DNA of 64,000 nt from Calonectria ilicicola (Eukaryota > Ascomycota > Sordariomycetes > Hypocreales > Nectriaceae): positions 3,596,001 to 3,660,000 of the forward strand of contig CP085829.1 of NCBI GenBank assembly GCA_020809705.1, in the 5' to 3' direction. The translations under genes were made by a program, and so were the position numbers. Shown piece after piece: positions 35,398 to 47,765 of this stretch. A model generated the notes under the pieces. The model saw nothing but the letters and a program-made list of their open reading frames with translations. It searched no databases and was not told the origin of the DNA. The first letter of the stretch is position 1. Each line of letters starts with the position of its first letter.

Positions 35398-35773
35398 TCA
35401 TAATCCATCGAAATTGTTGGGTATTAGGCTGAATTGACGACTTTTCCGAAGGCTGGGGAAACTGAAGGCAGAACCTGGGTTAGCAAAGAAGCTTCTGCTG
35501 CTGATTTAGATGAGCTGACTTACTGTTGTTGTAGGAGCTGTAACGGACGCAGCGGCTAGCGAGATGGGAACTTAGACGTAGGCTATCGAGTCGGACCTCG
35601 GGGCCGGGCTCGCCCATCAGTAACAGCGACTGGAAATTGTTCTCATCGGCAATGGATGAGGGTGCAGTGGAGATATGCTGAACATCCACGGACATTAGAG
35701 ACCGGGGAGAGGGGAACAGGATGCATTTGGATACCCGCAACCGGAGTTTCTTGATGAATGCAGAGAGGCTCAT
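35398..35773 (-). CDS. small hypothetical protein, two exons
   Basis: Proposed exons 35773-35524 and 35474-35398 (327 nt, 108 residues). The ATG at 35773 has a good context (GTCAACATG) and follows a leader of fungal type. The first exon begins MSLSAFIKKLRLRVSKC and later has HISTAPSSIADENNFQSLLL and EPGPEVRLDSLRLSSH. The intron is 49 nt with a GTAAGT donor, TGCTAAC branch site and CCCAG acceptor. The second exon ends SLRKSRQFSLIPNNFDGL. I do not recognise a domain, signal peptide or membrane segment. A degraded tandem copy lies 600 bp downstream. The splice signals and intact frame support a real gene; function unknown. Confidence 0.5.
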
Positions 35774-35904
35774 GTTGACGGTTGATTAAAAGAGTATGGT
35801 TGCGATAAAAGTGGTGATGAAAGCGGTTGAAATGCTGTTCTGGAGAAATGGGAATATCGTTGACGTGACCAGGACGATGGAAGAATTGAAAGTTGCTTTT
35901 CAAG

Positions 35905-36818
35905 AAAGGGGGGAGCAGAGGGGTTTTATCTGCTACTGCAGACATATTGTTAGTAATTGCGTGGTTCGGAGAAAGCTAACTTACTTTCGCGACTACCTTC
36001 GTGGCCACCTTCATGACACCTTTCTGGTGGGATTGGTTCTCACTCTTCAATTTGTTGATATTCTCCTCTATTAGCGAGTCTCCTCCCTGCTGCTCCTAAT
36101 ATGAATTGCTCCTGTAACTGGCTAGACCACCAGCGGCATCAAATAGTTTCATTTCTTGAAGATGATTTAACCACTCCTGCTCCCTGTCTAGGCGCCTGAT
36201 ATGCGGAACCAGTTCTAGCATTGGAGAGTTGAATGGAGATGGTTCGTTTTGTTACCCATTAGTTGTTAGAGGTCGAGGAGTAATGGGGCTATTGTTCAAT
36301 TCCTCAAGGGAAGGCACTAGCGGGGGTATATCGTTCGTGTCGATACCGACATGCGGTATATTGGCATTGTCGCAATGCTCACTCAATTCTGAGCAGTCGG
36401 AAGCCAATAGGTCGGGTGGCGTAGGCTCACGACGTCGTGAATTGCACCATCTGATGATCATCTTTTCGGAAAGAAGATCGAAGAGGAAAGAGGTATCGAA
36501 AAATGGTGGAAATAAAGAGATAGTTCAAGGAAAGAAGGGACAACAGCAGAGAGAGAAGATGGGAGTGCACGAAGTGAAAAAGGAACGGGCTTACCTTGGT
36601 CGCTCTGGGACAGGGGATTCAAGGGATCGCTTCGATGAAGGGTTATCGTTCGTATCTTGACCTCTTATATCCACTTTAAGTGTGTGAGGTAGCAAAATGA
36701 TGAGGGGAAAAGAGAGCTCATCATAGTTCGGGTCGATGAAGATCTCGGAGCTAGAACAACGGGTTCTCGGGCTTAATCATGGGTGAAGGGAGGGATTGCC
36801 ATTGCTTGGGTCGGTCAT
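35905..36818 (-). pseudogene. inactivated three-exon gene with three C-to-T-type stops
   Basis: Exon 1 runs 36818-36595 (starts MTDPSNGNPSLHP), intron 36594-36451 (GTAAGC...CATCAG), exon 2 36450-35985, then an intron with GTAAGT donor and TTACTAAC branch, ending near 35936. Both coding exons join in one frame (690 nt). It is broken by TGA at 36779-36777, TAA at 36254-36252 and TAG at 36098-36096. Each stop becomes CGA, CAA or CAG by a single T-to-C reversal. The protein part contains DPNYDELSFPLIILLP, VPSLEELNNSPITPRP and an amphipathic stretch LDREQEWLNHLQEMKLFDAA. The 5' flank of exon 2 is CT-rich, so an alternative start at 36461 is possible. The family is unknown. Confidence 0.5.
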
Positions 36819-37181
36819 GGACTTTTCAACTCTTGAGGCGACTAAAATAAAAGTGAAAACTCCCAGTAGCTTTTATTGACCGGAAACTACTGGGCTCGCA
36901 GTTATTCCTGCTTAAAGAACCAAGAACCGAAGTTCAAAGCCCGGAGTCCGCGCGCAGAGTGAATTCGGAACGATTGCCTGGCAATGCAAGCGAACCGCCG
37001 GTCGGGGGTGACAAGTCAGGATAGAGGTTCTTCACCCAACGAATATTTAGGCCATGTGAACCCGTTGGTTGCCTTTTTTATCATGCCATGATGTCTGGTT
37101 TGCTCCAATCATTTAATTGTCTCTCAGGTTCGGAATCCTTCAACTTCAACTTCTCCTTCTCTCACCACGAAGCGCAAGTGG
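36819..37181. other. intergenic
   Basis: About 360 bp between two minus-strand relics. Nothing recognisable is seen. Confidence 0.4.
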
Positions 37182-37538
37182 CTAATAGACTTCATATGGG
37201 CAGCCGATGCCGATAGTCCTTGTGCAGTAGCCACCCTCATCAAAACATACGCCACACTGTCTAAAAAGGTCGTTTCTCAGAGACGCTGCAGCATCACCTT
37301 GAGCGTTGCCGAGTCGGATGGAAAGTTGCGGATGGTTCCTAACGCCTCTAGAGACACATGGACGGCATGGCAGAAGCAAGACTCAGAGTCGCTCGGAGGT
37401 AAATTTGGAGGTTCTTGGCTCAACCACGGTTGGGAGCATTTGATCCAGACTAGATAGAACCATGAAGGGAACTGGGAATATTAGCTCGAACAGAAGATTC
37501 TCGTTTTCGAAGGCTATCGCAATGAACGACGGCTGCAT
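37182..37538 (-). pseudogene. possible small gene relic with one in-frame TGA
   Basis: The frame from ATG 37538 (MQPSFIAIAFENENLLFELI) to TAG 37184-37182 is 119 codons with one internal TGA at 37385-37383, again one C-to-T step from CGA. The C-terminal end is Cys-containing (QCGVCFDEGGYCTRTIG). No domain is recognised. It could also be chance, given the short length. Confidence 0.3.
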
Positions 37539-38096
37539 TTCTTCTATTTCAGCCTAACATCGACAAAACGTGCAGTTACTACCACACAATGAGTTAGCAA
37601 GCATTGTTGAGGGAAGGGCGAGAATGAAGTGAAAGCAAAAATAAACAAGAAAAGCTGAGGGTGGAAATGCAAAGGGTTGGAGGTTCAAGGTTTGTGGGCA
37701 GTGCTTCCTTAAAAACCCAGAAGCTTCGCCTCGACGCCATGGGTGCAAAATGGGTGCTGGGTGATTTGGGAGCCCATGATCGGCGCTAAAATGATCCAGC
37801 CAAGATTAGCATGCCGAAGCATGTAAGCAGATTGGCTAGTCTCGGGCTTGAGTGGGCTAATTTTCCCCGCATGCTTGACCCTGCTCAACGATGGTTGATG
37901 GCAGAGTCAGTCAGCAGTTAAAATGACAGGAGCGGTGGAAAAAGAAATGGCCCATGGGCGCAGGCTAGAAAACACTGCCACCACGGACTCAGACAGGGAC
38001 GCGTCCGGGGCAGGCATTGATTGGGAACAAGCCGGGTGGAACACGGCATGTGCGATGACATGGTGTGATGACGGGCGTCGAGGTGAGGCGGCGTTC
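37539..38096. other. intergenic, left flank of the repeat island
   Basis: About 560 bp with short open frames only. No gene is supported. Confidence 0.4.
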
Positions 38097-38100
38097 AGCA

Positions 38101-38140
38101 GAGTCGAGTTGCGTGGCTGCATCTGAAAGTCAGAAATTTC
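38101..38140 (+). repeat. inverted repeat X, left copy
   Basis: The 40 nt beginning GAGTCGAGTTGCGTGG are repeated exactly in inverse orientation at 54260-54299, on the far side of the 16-kb island. Confidence 0.9.
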
Positions 38141-38151
38141 GGGGGATCGGG

Positions 38152-38229
38152 CGACGCGGGCTCTGGCTGGCCGGGGGCTGCCGATGCCCAGTGGGTAATG
38201 CCAAGGGAGTCAATCTGGGGAGCCAACCT
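38152..38229 (+). repeat. inverted repeat Y, left copy
   Basis: 78 nt beginning CGACGCGGGCTCTGGCT are repeated in inverse orientation at 54339-54416 with a few differences. The same box occurs at the start of both tandem units (38165 and 38725). It reads RRGLWLAxxCxCPVGNAKG in one frame at both sites. Confidence 0.88.
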
Positions 38230-38724
38230 GTTCTGGGTGTTGGGCTGATGGGCTCAGCGGCTGCCTGGTGTGGGATATCTTATTCTTCCTTGTTGTTGGT
38301 TGGCGGTGGAGAAGGGTTGATGGATAGGTTAATGGATAGGTTGATGGATAGGTGAATGGATAGGTGAATGGATAGGTGAATGGATAGGTGGATGGATGGC
38401 TTGTATGAGTTAGTGTGTGTGTGTATTTGTGTGTGTGTGGGTGTGTGTGTTGGTTTTGGTATTTTGAGTAACTTACTTATTTTCTTTTTCTTTTTTATTC
38501 TTATAATAAAATAAATTAAATTAATTAATTAACTATTAAAAATAATATATATTATTAATTATTTATTTAATTTAAAATACTATTATAATTTACTTATACT
38601 AACCTTATATATTTTAAATTACTTTATATAAAATATATAATAAGTATTACTCTACTTTACTTATACCTATAATAATTTATTCCAATATCTTAAGCTTCCT
38701 TAGCTTTATACTATATCGGTCTTA
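38165..38724 (+). repeat. tandem repeat unit, copy A (about 560 bp)
   Basis: Starts GGCTGGCCGGGGGCTGCCG and ends with TATATCGGTCTTA. It contains the Y box, the sequence TTGTTGGTTGGCGGTGGAGA, a 12-bp minisatellite, a GT tract and an AT-rich tail. The same order of blocks is found again in copy B. The Y box CCGATGC and the ending GCATCGG (copy B) are inverted with respect to each other. Confidence 0.8.
38319..38398 (+). repeat. 12-bp minisatellite (GATGGATAGGTT type)
   Basis: About six to seven units of the type GATGGATAGGTT / AATGGATAGGTG inside repeat copy A, followed at 38411-38451 by a GT-rich microsatellite. Confidence 0.9.
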
Positions 38725-38778
38725 GGCTGGACCAGGGGCTGCTGATGCCTAGTGGGTAATGCCAAGGGAGTCAATCTA

Positions 38779-38941
38779 TGATACGGTAGGATTAGAACAG
38801 TAGGGGTCTTAATGATATGTAGTAGGAAGATTAATATCTTCTTCTTTATCTACCCTAGTAATAGGCTTATATATACCTTCCAAGGGTGCCTAAGGCATAC
38901 ACTTATAGGGTTCCATATGTATTAATACTATTTCTATATTA
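38779..38941 (-). repeat. LTR of outer element (3' LTR relative to its minus-strand coding)
   Basis: 163 bp, aligned along its length with 53332-53494. More C-to-T changed than the right copy, for example its end TTTCTATATTA against TTTCCGTATCA. Confidence 0.88.
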
Positions 38942-39050
38942 TATCCCAGTGTGTTTAAGAAATCATTTACTGTTCTCAGTGACTGGAACGCTATATATAC
39001 TTTCTTGTTCTAAATCTTTGTATTTTATACAATCTTTTCCTCCAATTTAC

Positions 39051-39287
39051 CTAGATAGCGACCTTATTCTCAGGGGGTTGCCCTCTGGGTCTCTTTACAG
39101 GGGGATCTGGGCTAGATCTTGGATTGACGACCGGTGGGGGAGTCTTGCGTGGTTGCCCTGGTCGCCGCTTGGGAGGATCTAGGTCTGCGCTGTCCTCCTG
39201 CTGGTCTAGCTTGGGATATTTATGAGGTCTTCTAGGTTGTCGTTTTAGCAGTAAGACAGTTCTATCTTCTTCCTTAGCCATTGGCAA
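39051..39287 (-). pseudogene. AT-hook-like basic ORF at the 3' end of the outer element
   Basis: An open frame of 78 codons on the minus strand, in a GC-rich pocket of the AT-rich island, contains three Arg/Lys-Pro boxes of AT-hook type (RQPRRPHKY, KRRPGQPRK, KRPRGQPP). It lies just inside the terminal LTR and would correspond to the C-terminal end of the element's pol protein. Probably the least mutated coding remnant of the outer element. Confidence 0.5.
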
Positions 39288-42214
39288 GAAGATCTTATAA
39301 GGTTAGCCTGGTTTCCTCTTGCCTAGTGATTCTTCTGGGCCAGAAGTGGCGACAGGGGCTTTGGCCTATTTCCTATTGTAACCTTAAAGTTGTTAGGCCA
39401 GCTAAAGGATACCGCCTTTAGGAGCTTGCTAATATTGAAATTCTATAATTAGGTCCGGATTAATATCCTCTGCCTGGACCTATGTGGCCTGGTAGTATCT
39501 ATAACCTTTCTAGTTCATCTAATATCCTTTTGTAATTACTAGATTGCGTTTGTTAGTGTATTGGTTTTCCTGGCTAAGGATCTTGTTTACCTTATACTAA
39601 TTAGCCCTATTATCTTTAAGAATTAGTTTAGGTTTCTCTAGCTAGAAGTTATTAGTATAAGCTAATATAAGCTATTAATATAAGATTATTAGGTATATTT
39701 TTATATTATTTAGTAAATCTAGTTTATATATTAGATTATTAATTATTCTCTTAATTATAAATAGGCCTAATTATTATTATAATTATTTATATAGTAGCTT
39801 ACTTAGTAGATAGTATTTATAATATAATTATAAGTAGATCTTATTATTAATCTTAAGTTAGATTAATTAATACTTAGTATTATATTATCTCTTTACCTTA
39901 GCTATTATAAAATCTATAATTAATTATACTTTCTTCTAAATAGCTTCTTTTAGGAATAATAGGTTTATATTTTCTATTACCGGTTATACTAACTTTATTA
40001 GGCTTTAAAGAGTGATTCTATAGATAAATTTATATATAGAGGCTTTAATTGTAATATTAAATGCTTTATTTAGATTTTATTATAGTATAGGTAGAATATA
40101 TAATTAATCTTTTATTAAATGCTTTATATAATAAAAGTATATTATTATTTTAACTATTTAATTATATCTTTCTACTAGTCTATTAGCTTATAAATAATAT
40201 ACTATTATTATTACTATCTTTATTCTAAAACTTATTTATAAACCTCTTTAAAATTCTAAATTGAATTTACTATTATAATTTAAAATAATAACTTTTAATA
40301 TACCCTAGTTAAAGAGTATAAACTATTAGACTAATATAATTGCCCATTTCTTACTTATATATTTAGTAAATCCTAGGATTAATAAGCATTTTTTACTTAT
40401 TATATAAGTAACTATTATTAATTAATTATAGATATCTTATCCTTTTAATACCTATAGTAATTTTTTTATTAATATTAGTAGGAGTTTAATAATAAAATCT
40501 ATTATTATTATATATATAGGTAGGATTAGAGGTCTATTTGGTAAGTAATTCCTAATAGCTTATTAGCAATTGGTTTATCTAAGGCAATATATCTCATATT
40601 TACAGATATACTTTCTAGCCTATTATATCAAGTTTTTAATATAAAGATTAGATAGCTCTTTTAATATCCTTTCCTTATTAAAGTAATGTTAATTATTATA
40701 AGCCATCTCTAGGAATTTATTAATTATAAAATAAGAGATGTAGAGCCTATAATATCTAAATTAGCTATAATAATATAAAAGTCCTTTATATAGTTTAAAG
40801 TATACTTCATACTTTAAAATATTTACAATATCCTTATTATTAAGTATTAAAGGATCTAAGATCTCTTTCCTTGCTATTATATTAATAATCTTTATATAAT
40901 ATATATTATTAAGGTATCCCTCTTAAAACTTCCTCTTAGACTCCTCTATTATTAAGGCTTCTATTGCCATTAATATATTATCTAAGGTTATATAGTTAGG
41001 TTGTAGTTGCGCTTGGTTCCTATTGATCTTTAGGGCTACTAAGCAACTTAATATATCTAGAATAAAGTTCTTTTCTTCTAGAAGGTAATATATATTAAGC
41101 TTATATTCTAATAAATAGATTAAAGTAATTATTAATTTATAATTTACTCGGTCTATATTAGATATAGTGAGTGTGGTTTTCTTTATAATTTGTTTTATTA
41201 TAAAGTGGTCTATAAAGGTAATTATTAGGTGTATTAATAATTAGATATATATATATAACCTCTTAACTGCCTATACTAAATATACTACCTCTAGTTCTAA
41301 TAGGCTATAATTTCTTTCTATTAAGCTAAGAGTGCAACTTAAAAAGTAAATGGATCTTATTACTATTACTAGGATATATAATATCCTATTCTATTCATAA
41401 TTATCCCTAAGATAGAAAAGTACTACTCCAAAGCCTTACTAAATACTTATATTTACTTAAAGGTATAATTTCTTACTTTATTTAAGGTAAAAAAGCATTT
41501 TTATACTAATTACTTTATACTAGATTACTTTAAATATAAACCTTTCTTTCTCTATAAAATTATAATATATTATATAAATATAAGCCTTTTATTTATTAGG
41601 ATTTCTATTAATTATTTTACCTTATTTACATCCTACTTTTAATAGCACAATCTTATATTTTTATAAAGGCTTTATAAGCTAAGTATAGTATAGGATAAAA
41701 TATTTAATATATTCTATAACTCCAATATACTACTCCAAAGCTAATAATTAGACTAAGAACTCCAATTTTATAAATAATGTAATCCGCTCCTCTATAATAA
41801 TCAGACCAAAAGCATCTACTTAAAAGCCAAGCACCTACACACTAAAATATCCAATCTAGCTCTTTTTAAAAGAGATAATAATATTCTTTTCTTAAAAGAG
41901 TTTAAATAGTCTCTATAAATATCTAAGGTACTCTTCTTCTATTTTAGAAAAGATTATAATATTATTAATAAAAGCTTTATAAAATTTATAATATAAGTAT
42001 AATAAATAGTTTATATATTATTATATATATACTAGGAAGTTCTAGAATCTTATTAGGGCAACTATTAATTACTTTAACCCTTAATAGCTAGTTATTATAA
42101 AGTAATTATAATATTTTAATCTTACTCTAAATTAGAAGAAAAATAATAATACATTAATAGTTATAATATACTAGGCCCCTTAAAGTGCTTAGATAATATC
42201 TTTCTATCTTAGTA

Positions 42215-42320
42215 GTAGGTAATTATCTAGGATAGTAATCTTATTAAGGGTATATAGGTCTACTATTATTCTTCCTTTTAGTTCCTTATTAATTGTTTTC
42301 TATATAATAAAAATAGGTAC
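42215..42320 (-). pseudogene. reverse transcriptase relic of outer element
   Basis: Minus-strand translation gives VPIFII*KTINKELKGRII followed by VDLYTLNKIT, matching the gypsy RT block normally read as a Val-Pro-hydrophobic-Lys...Gly-Arg-Val-Val-Asp...Leu-Asn stretch. An internal stop and several substitutions show decay. Confidence 0.6.
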
Positions 42321-45300
42321 TATAAATAAAGTTAGTCCTTTAATCTATTCTAATTTACTCTATTAATAAAGTTTATTGAACTTTATATTAATAAATTATT
42401 AATCTTTTAGGCTAGATAGGTAGGGGTATTAGAAGATAGTTTGCTTATACTAATTATTAATAAGCAGTATTTATAGCTCTTCGCCTTCTAGTATTTCTAC
42501 TAAGCTTATATTATTTTATAATTAAATATACTTTTTTATTAAAGTTTTAATCTTTTTAATAAAATAATTATTTTAATTATAAATATATACTTCTTTTATT
42601 ATAATAATCTTAAAAAATTAAATATTTATTAAATATATATTTAGTATAAAATATTTAATTATCTCTTAGGTATTAAGGTAGAGTTCTTAGTGGTCTTACT
42701 ATTTATTTTAATAATAATAGTTTTTAGTTCTTATATAAGGTATACTATTACTTTTAAAAGTAATTTCCTTCTTTACTTCTAAAGTAGCTTAGTTATATAT
42801 ATATTAGTAAAAATAATATTATTAAATAATCCCACAGTTATATCAACCACTATTAATCAATTCTAGTTTACTTTATAATTGCTAGCAATAACTGCTATAT
42901 TAACTGGGGTAAGTGTGAACTTAGATCCTATAATATTTATTTATGGTAAAGATATGCTCTTTTCTTTAGATACTACATTTAGAGCTTTATTTCTAAATAT
43001 TATATAGATTATAGTTATAATTATAAGTGCTTAGATCTATATAGTAGCTATAAATGCCTACTTCTTCTTATACTTAGTAATATTACTAAGCTTTTGCTTC
43101 TAGTAAAGCTTAATAGTTTTTTTAAAGTTATTAATAATTATAATTCTAGCTAAGATATTATAATTAATTATTATATTTATTATATATTTAGTAAAGGTAT
43201 AAAATACAAATACTTAATCTTTAAAAATCTCCTTCCAAGTTGCTAGTATAATATATACTTACCTTATAAAAATAACTATATCTTTAGCCACTTTAATTCA
43301 TTAAATCATATTCTTCCTTAGATAATTAATATAATATAGGATATAGAAGTTATCTAGGGCATTATAATAAAGCTATCTCTATAATATAATAATATCAATT
43401 TTATAGAGGTTTAAGAAACCATTTCTAAGAAGGGCCCTTGGTTTAAATTTATCTTATATCTATATACTAATTATAAACTTTACTATCTACTTAATAGTTC
43501 TACTAGCATTTATTCCTTTAATAAATATATTAAAGATTACCTATTCACTAACTTAAATTATATTACTAATACTATTAATAAATACTAAAGTTTTTTACTC
43601 TATAATATAATTAAATAGCTATAATAGCTCCCTATCAATTATAAAATTTCCATACCTTATATTAATATAGATCTCCTTTTCTTCTTTACTATCCTTATTA
43701 GCCTTAATTTTAATATATATATAGATATAATATATATTACTTACTCTTACCCTTTTATATAGAATAAGCAGCTTATTTATAGGTAATAATTACTTAGGTT
43801 TCTCTCTTCTAAGTCCTCAACACCCTTTATTAAGGTATATAAAGAGTTTATTATAGGAGAGGAAATCCTACTTACAGCCCTTACAATATACTTCCCTAAG
43901 GGAGATTATAAGTGCTTCTTTAGCTAGCTTTATAGGTTTTATATAAATATTAATATATATATATATTCTTTAAGGAGAATTAAGGAGTTAAAAGCATACT
44001 TATACCAAGTGCACTTGTTCTTTCCCTAGGCGCTTTATAGGACCTATCCCTATAATAATACATAGTATCCATCCTAAGAAGCTTCAGAGGTAGCAGACTT
44101 ATTAGAGCTTAATTCGCCCTCCTTAAGGCTAGGTTCTTGTTCTTAATTAGTAGATTTCTTCTTAGTAAGGTATTTACCTTTAGGTTTTACCTTCTTATCT
44201 TTACACAAGCTATCTTTAGTAAGATATTATTATTTCTAAGATTGATTCCGATTTTTATATTACTTATTCTTATAATAATAATTATAATTATAATTATTTA
44301 ATTATTTATTATTTTAATAAATATAATATTCTTATTTATTAGTATTATTATACTTTCTTTTATAATATAATTATTAATTATTTTAATACCTTTATTAAAA
44401 GTTTATTTATTTATTTTTAAATATTATTATATTAATATTCTTCTTTTAATTCTTATAATCCTAAATAAACTTAATAATAATTATCTTAAATATTAGAACC
44501 TATAATAAGTATATAATCTTATAATTAATAAGTAAGAAGATTATTTTAAGAATCTTTTTATCTATCTATATTCTAACTTATTTAATAAACTTAACCTTAT
44601 ATTATACTTAAAAAGAAAGAGATATATCTTATTAAATAGAATTAAGTATATATTTCTTAATTATATACTCTTTTAATAAATCTAACTCCTAGGGCTTAAA
44701 TTACTTTATAAGATCTTAATAAAAGCAAGAGATAGAGCTCTTTATAATCTTAGCTTGCTTTTTATTATTAAGCTTCTCTATTAGCTACCTGTAGGCTATG
44801 CTTTAAAGTATTATAGGGTAATGCTCCTAAAAAGAATCTTTATTAAACTATTTAAAGGTTTTAAGATATATATAGAAGAGGCTAATATTAATATAAAGTT
44901 ATTTATCTTATATAATAATAAGTTCTTATTTCTTAAGGTCTTTAAAATTTAAATTAAAGATTCTAATAGTATTATATTTAATTTATCTTCTATTTACTTA
45001 ATTACTTATTAAAAGTAATATATAAAATTAAATATATTATAATAAATTAAAGCTTATATTTAAAAAGTTTAATAAATTAGAAGAAAGTAATAAATTACTT
45101 AGATAATTATTATTATTATACTTAGCTTATAGTTATACTAATTTATAATAATGCTTACTTAAATAGGCTAGGGTTCGCAACCTTCTACTACTAGAGATGT
45201 CTAGGCTAAAGTATACTAAGCTTCCTTCCTAAGTTAACTAGATTAATTAAATAAAGTAATTGGCCTCCTTTAGGCTAAAGGGGTTACCCTATTGCTTAGG

Positions 45301-46413
45301 TTCTTACTTATTTGTAAAAATTAGGTTTTCTAGAATAAGTAAATTAGGTATAGTAGCATTTATAGATATATTATTAGGCTATAGTATCTCACTAAGAGAG
45401 ATTATAAGAAATCTGGAGAAGTTTAGGAATATAATATATTTAGTAGCTTCTTACCTCCAAACTACTAGAGCGTCTAGGTGCCGAGTCTTAGCTCAAGGTA
45501 TATTAGCTAAAATAGTAGCGTTCTAATGGCCCTATTTAATAGCACCATCTATATAATCTCTTATCTATTAGGCAAAGATAGTATCCTAGAGGGTAAACTT
45601 ACTAAAAGTCTTTATTAACTATTTCTTAAGCATCAATTTATTATAATAGACTCCCCATCCTATAACTCTCCTTGCCTCCTCCCCATCTAAGAACTAATCT
45701 TCATATTATTTATTAGGTTCTATAATAAATACCCTTCAATTAATAATCTTAGCTTTTTAAGGCTCTAGCTGGGGCTAGGGGGTATTATCCTTTATAGATC
45801 CCACCTCTTTATCTCTATCTTTTCTAAGGATTAGGTTTATTAGGAAGAGATCTTCTTCCTTTTAGGAAGATATAGGCTTTATTAAGGCTAAGGTTAAGGT
45901 AGTAGGTCTTATTATATTATTATAAGTTTATTTAATAATAAGGAAGTAATAGTATAAGAAGGTATTTATTTTAAATAAATTAAAGTAATAATTATAAAGT
46001 ATAAAGTAATATTAATTAATAAGAATATAAATTTATAATTAAATTATTATAATTATTATAAAAGTTAAATAATTTATTATAATAAAAATAATATTAATAA
46101 TTTTAAATCTTACTTTTATAATAAAGAAATATTTTTTATAATTTTATAAGATAGCTTAAGATTATCTTATAATCTTTAATAATTAATATTTTCTCTAGAC
46201 CACATAGATAATTAAATAAGGTATTCTTTATACAGAGAAGGATTCTAGAGAGAGATTCTAAAAATAGGTTTATAAGAATTATTATAGATGTTTTTCTTGC
46301 TAGTTAATTAATTAATAATCTAGTGGTATATTATGCTAGAATGTGGTTCGAGATTGTTTAGTATAATTGCCTAGAATAATATTATAATACTAATCTTAAG
46401 AAGAAGCAATTAC

Positions 46414-46810
46414 TGTTATGACCCATGACACGCCTGGGCGGTCAAACAAGGCAGAAACGATGCTCACCTACCCTATAGCCCCACACTAACCAATAAGGAA
46501 GCGCTCATAAAGCGATTACTCGCAGCATTAGTGATCACCCTATAATCACTACCTTAATTACTAATACTTTAGATAGAACTAATACTATAAGCGCCTACTA
46601 GGTAATAGTATATAGATAGATTAGAATCCGCCCTTATAGCTAATATTAACTAACTTTTAATATAACTTAATTACTTTAATTATAATTAATTATTACCTAA
46701 TATAATACTTCCATTATTTTATTTTATTATAATATACCTAACTATCTTATTAATAATAAACTCTTTATTTTAATTAATTTATTAAATTAAAAATTAACTA
46801 AACTATTATA
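46414..46810 (+). repeat. 5' LTR of inner element
   Basis: 397 bp. The first 150 bp keep many C and G bases (GACACGCCTGGGCGGTC), while the remainder is strongly AT-shifted. The pattern is the opposite of that in the 3' LTR. Confidence 0.9.
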
Positions 46811-47704
46811 TATTAAAAGCTTTTATTTAATTAATTATTTATATTAATAATTAAGTAATAATAATATCTAGAAAGAACCTTATTATTACTATTCCTCCTA
46901 ATAATACCAAGTTAACTACAAAATTACAGCAAGTCAAGAAGAAACTTATAAATATATAAGCATAACTTAAAGTAGAAAAAGCCAGAACCACCATAGTTAA
47001 AGAAAATAAAAGTAAAGATATTAATAAAATCCTAAGACCCCCAATCCCAAAGCCCTTTCTAGGAAAAGCTGCCAATATAGTCCCCTTCCTTACCTAAATA
47101 AAGGGATACTTCTGCTTCTTCCTAACCTAACTAGTAACTCCTAAAGCCCAAGTATTATATATTAAAACCCTTCTTTAAGGAGATATAGGAGTATAGTTTA
47201 AATCTATTATAAAAGATTATCTAGAAAATAAGGATAATATTAATTAAAATAAAGAAATTTAAGAGATCTTTAAAAACTAAGAATATTTTGAAATTATTAT
47301 TAAAGATAATTTTAGTATAATTAATATAAAATAATAAGCTATAAATTAATTATATAAATTTAAATAAATAAAATCTTATAATTAATATTCAACCAAATTT
47401 AAAAGAATTATAATATAAATAGCCTAAGATAATAATATATTAATAGAACTTTACTATAAAGGCTTAAAGAGTAAAGTTAAGAATAAAATCTATAAGAAAG
47501 ACCGGCTAGAGAAACTCTTAAAATATATTAAAAGTGCTATTAAGATTAATAAAAAATAATTTAACTAATATAAAGAATATGCCCAAGATAATAAAAACCT
47601 ATATATCCTAAATAAAGGAAAAACCTAGAATAAATAATAAAGTATTATATATAAGACTTATTCAGGACTAATAGAACTTAGCACTACCTAAAGATATAAT
47701 AAAA

Positions 47705-47765
47705 GTAAGATTATCTATTTTAATTATAGAAAGAAAGGATATAAATCCTTTAAATATTACTTCTT
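47705..47765 (+). pseudogene. gag zinc-knuckle relic
   Basis: The plus strand reads CYFNYRKKGYKSFKYY, which has the spacing of a CCHC knuckle of the type CxxCxxxGHxxxxC in which the second and third Cys and the His are replaced by Asn/Arg/Tyr, changes that C-to-T or G-to-A mutation can produce. Confidence 0.5.

Noticed and set aside
38319..38398. CRISPR-like regular repeats
   Set aside because: The units are contiguous 12-mers without spacers in a eukaryotic genome; a minisatellite explains them.
45260..45526. 88-codon plus-strand open frame in the AT-rich island
   Set aside because: It lies within the outer retrotransposon on the strand opposite to its coding, has no domain and is probably a chance opening.
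46851..47075. 74-codon hydrophobic minus-strand frame
   Set aside because: It is antisense to the inner element's gag region; AT-rich sequence readily gives hydrophobic frames.
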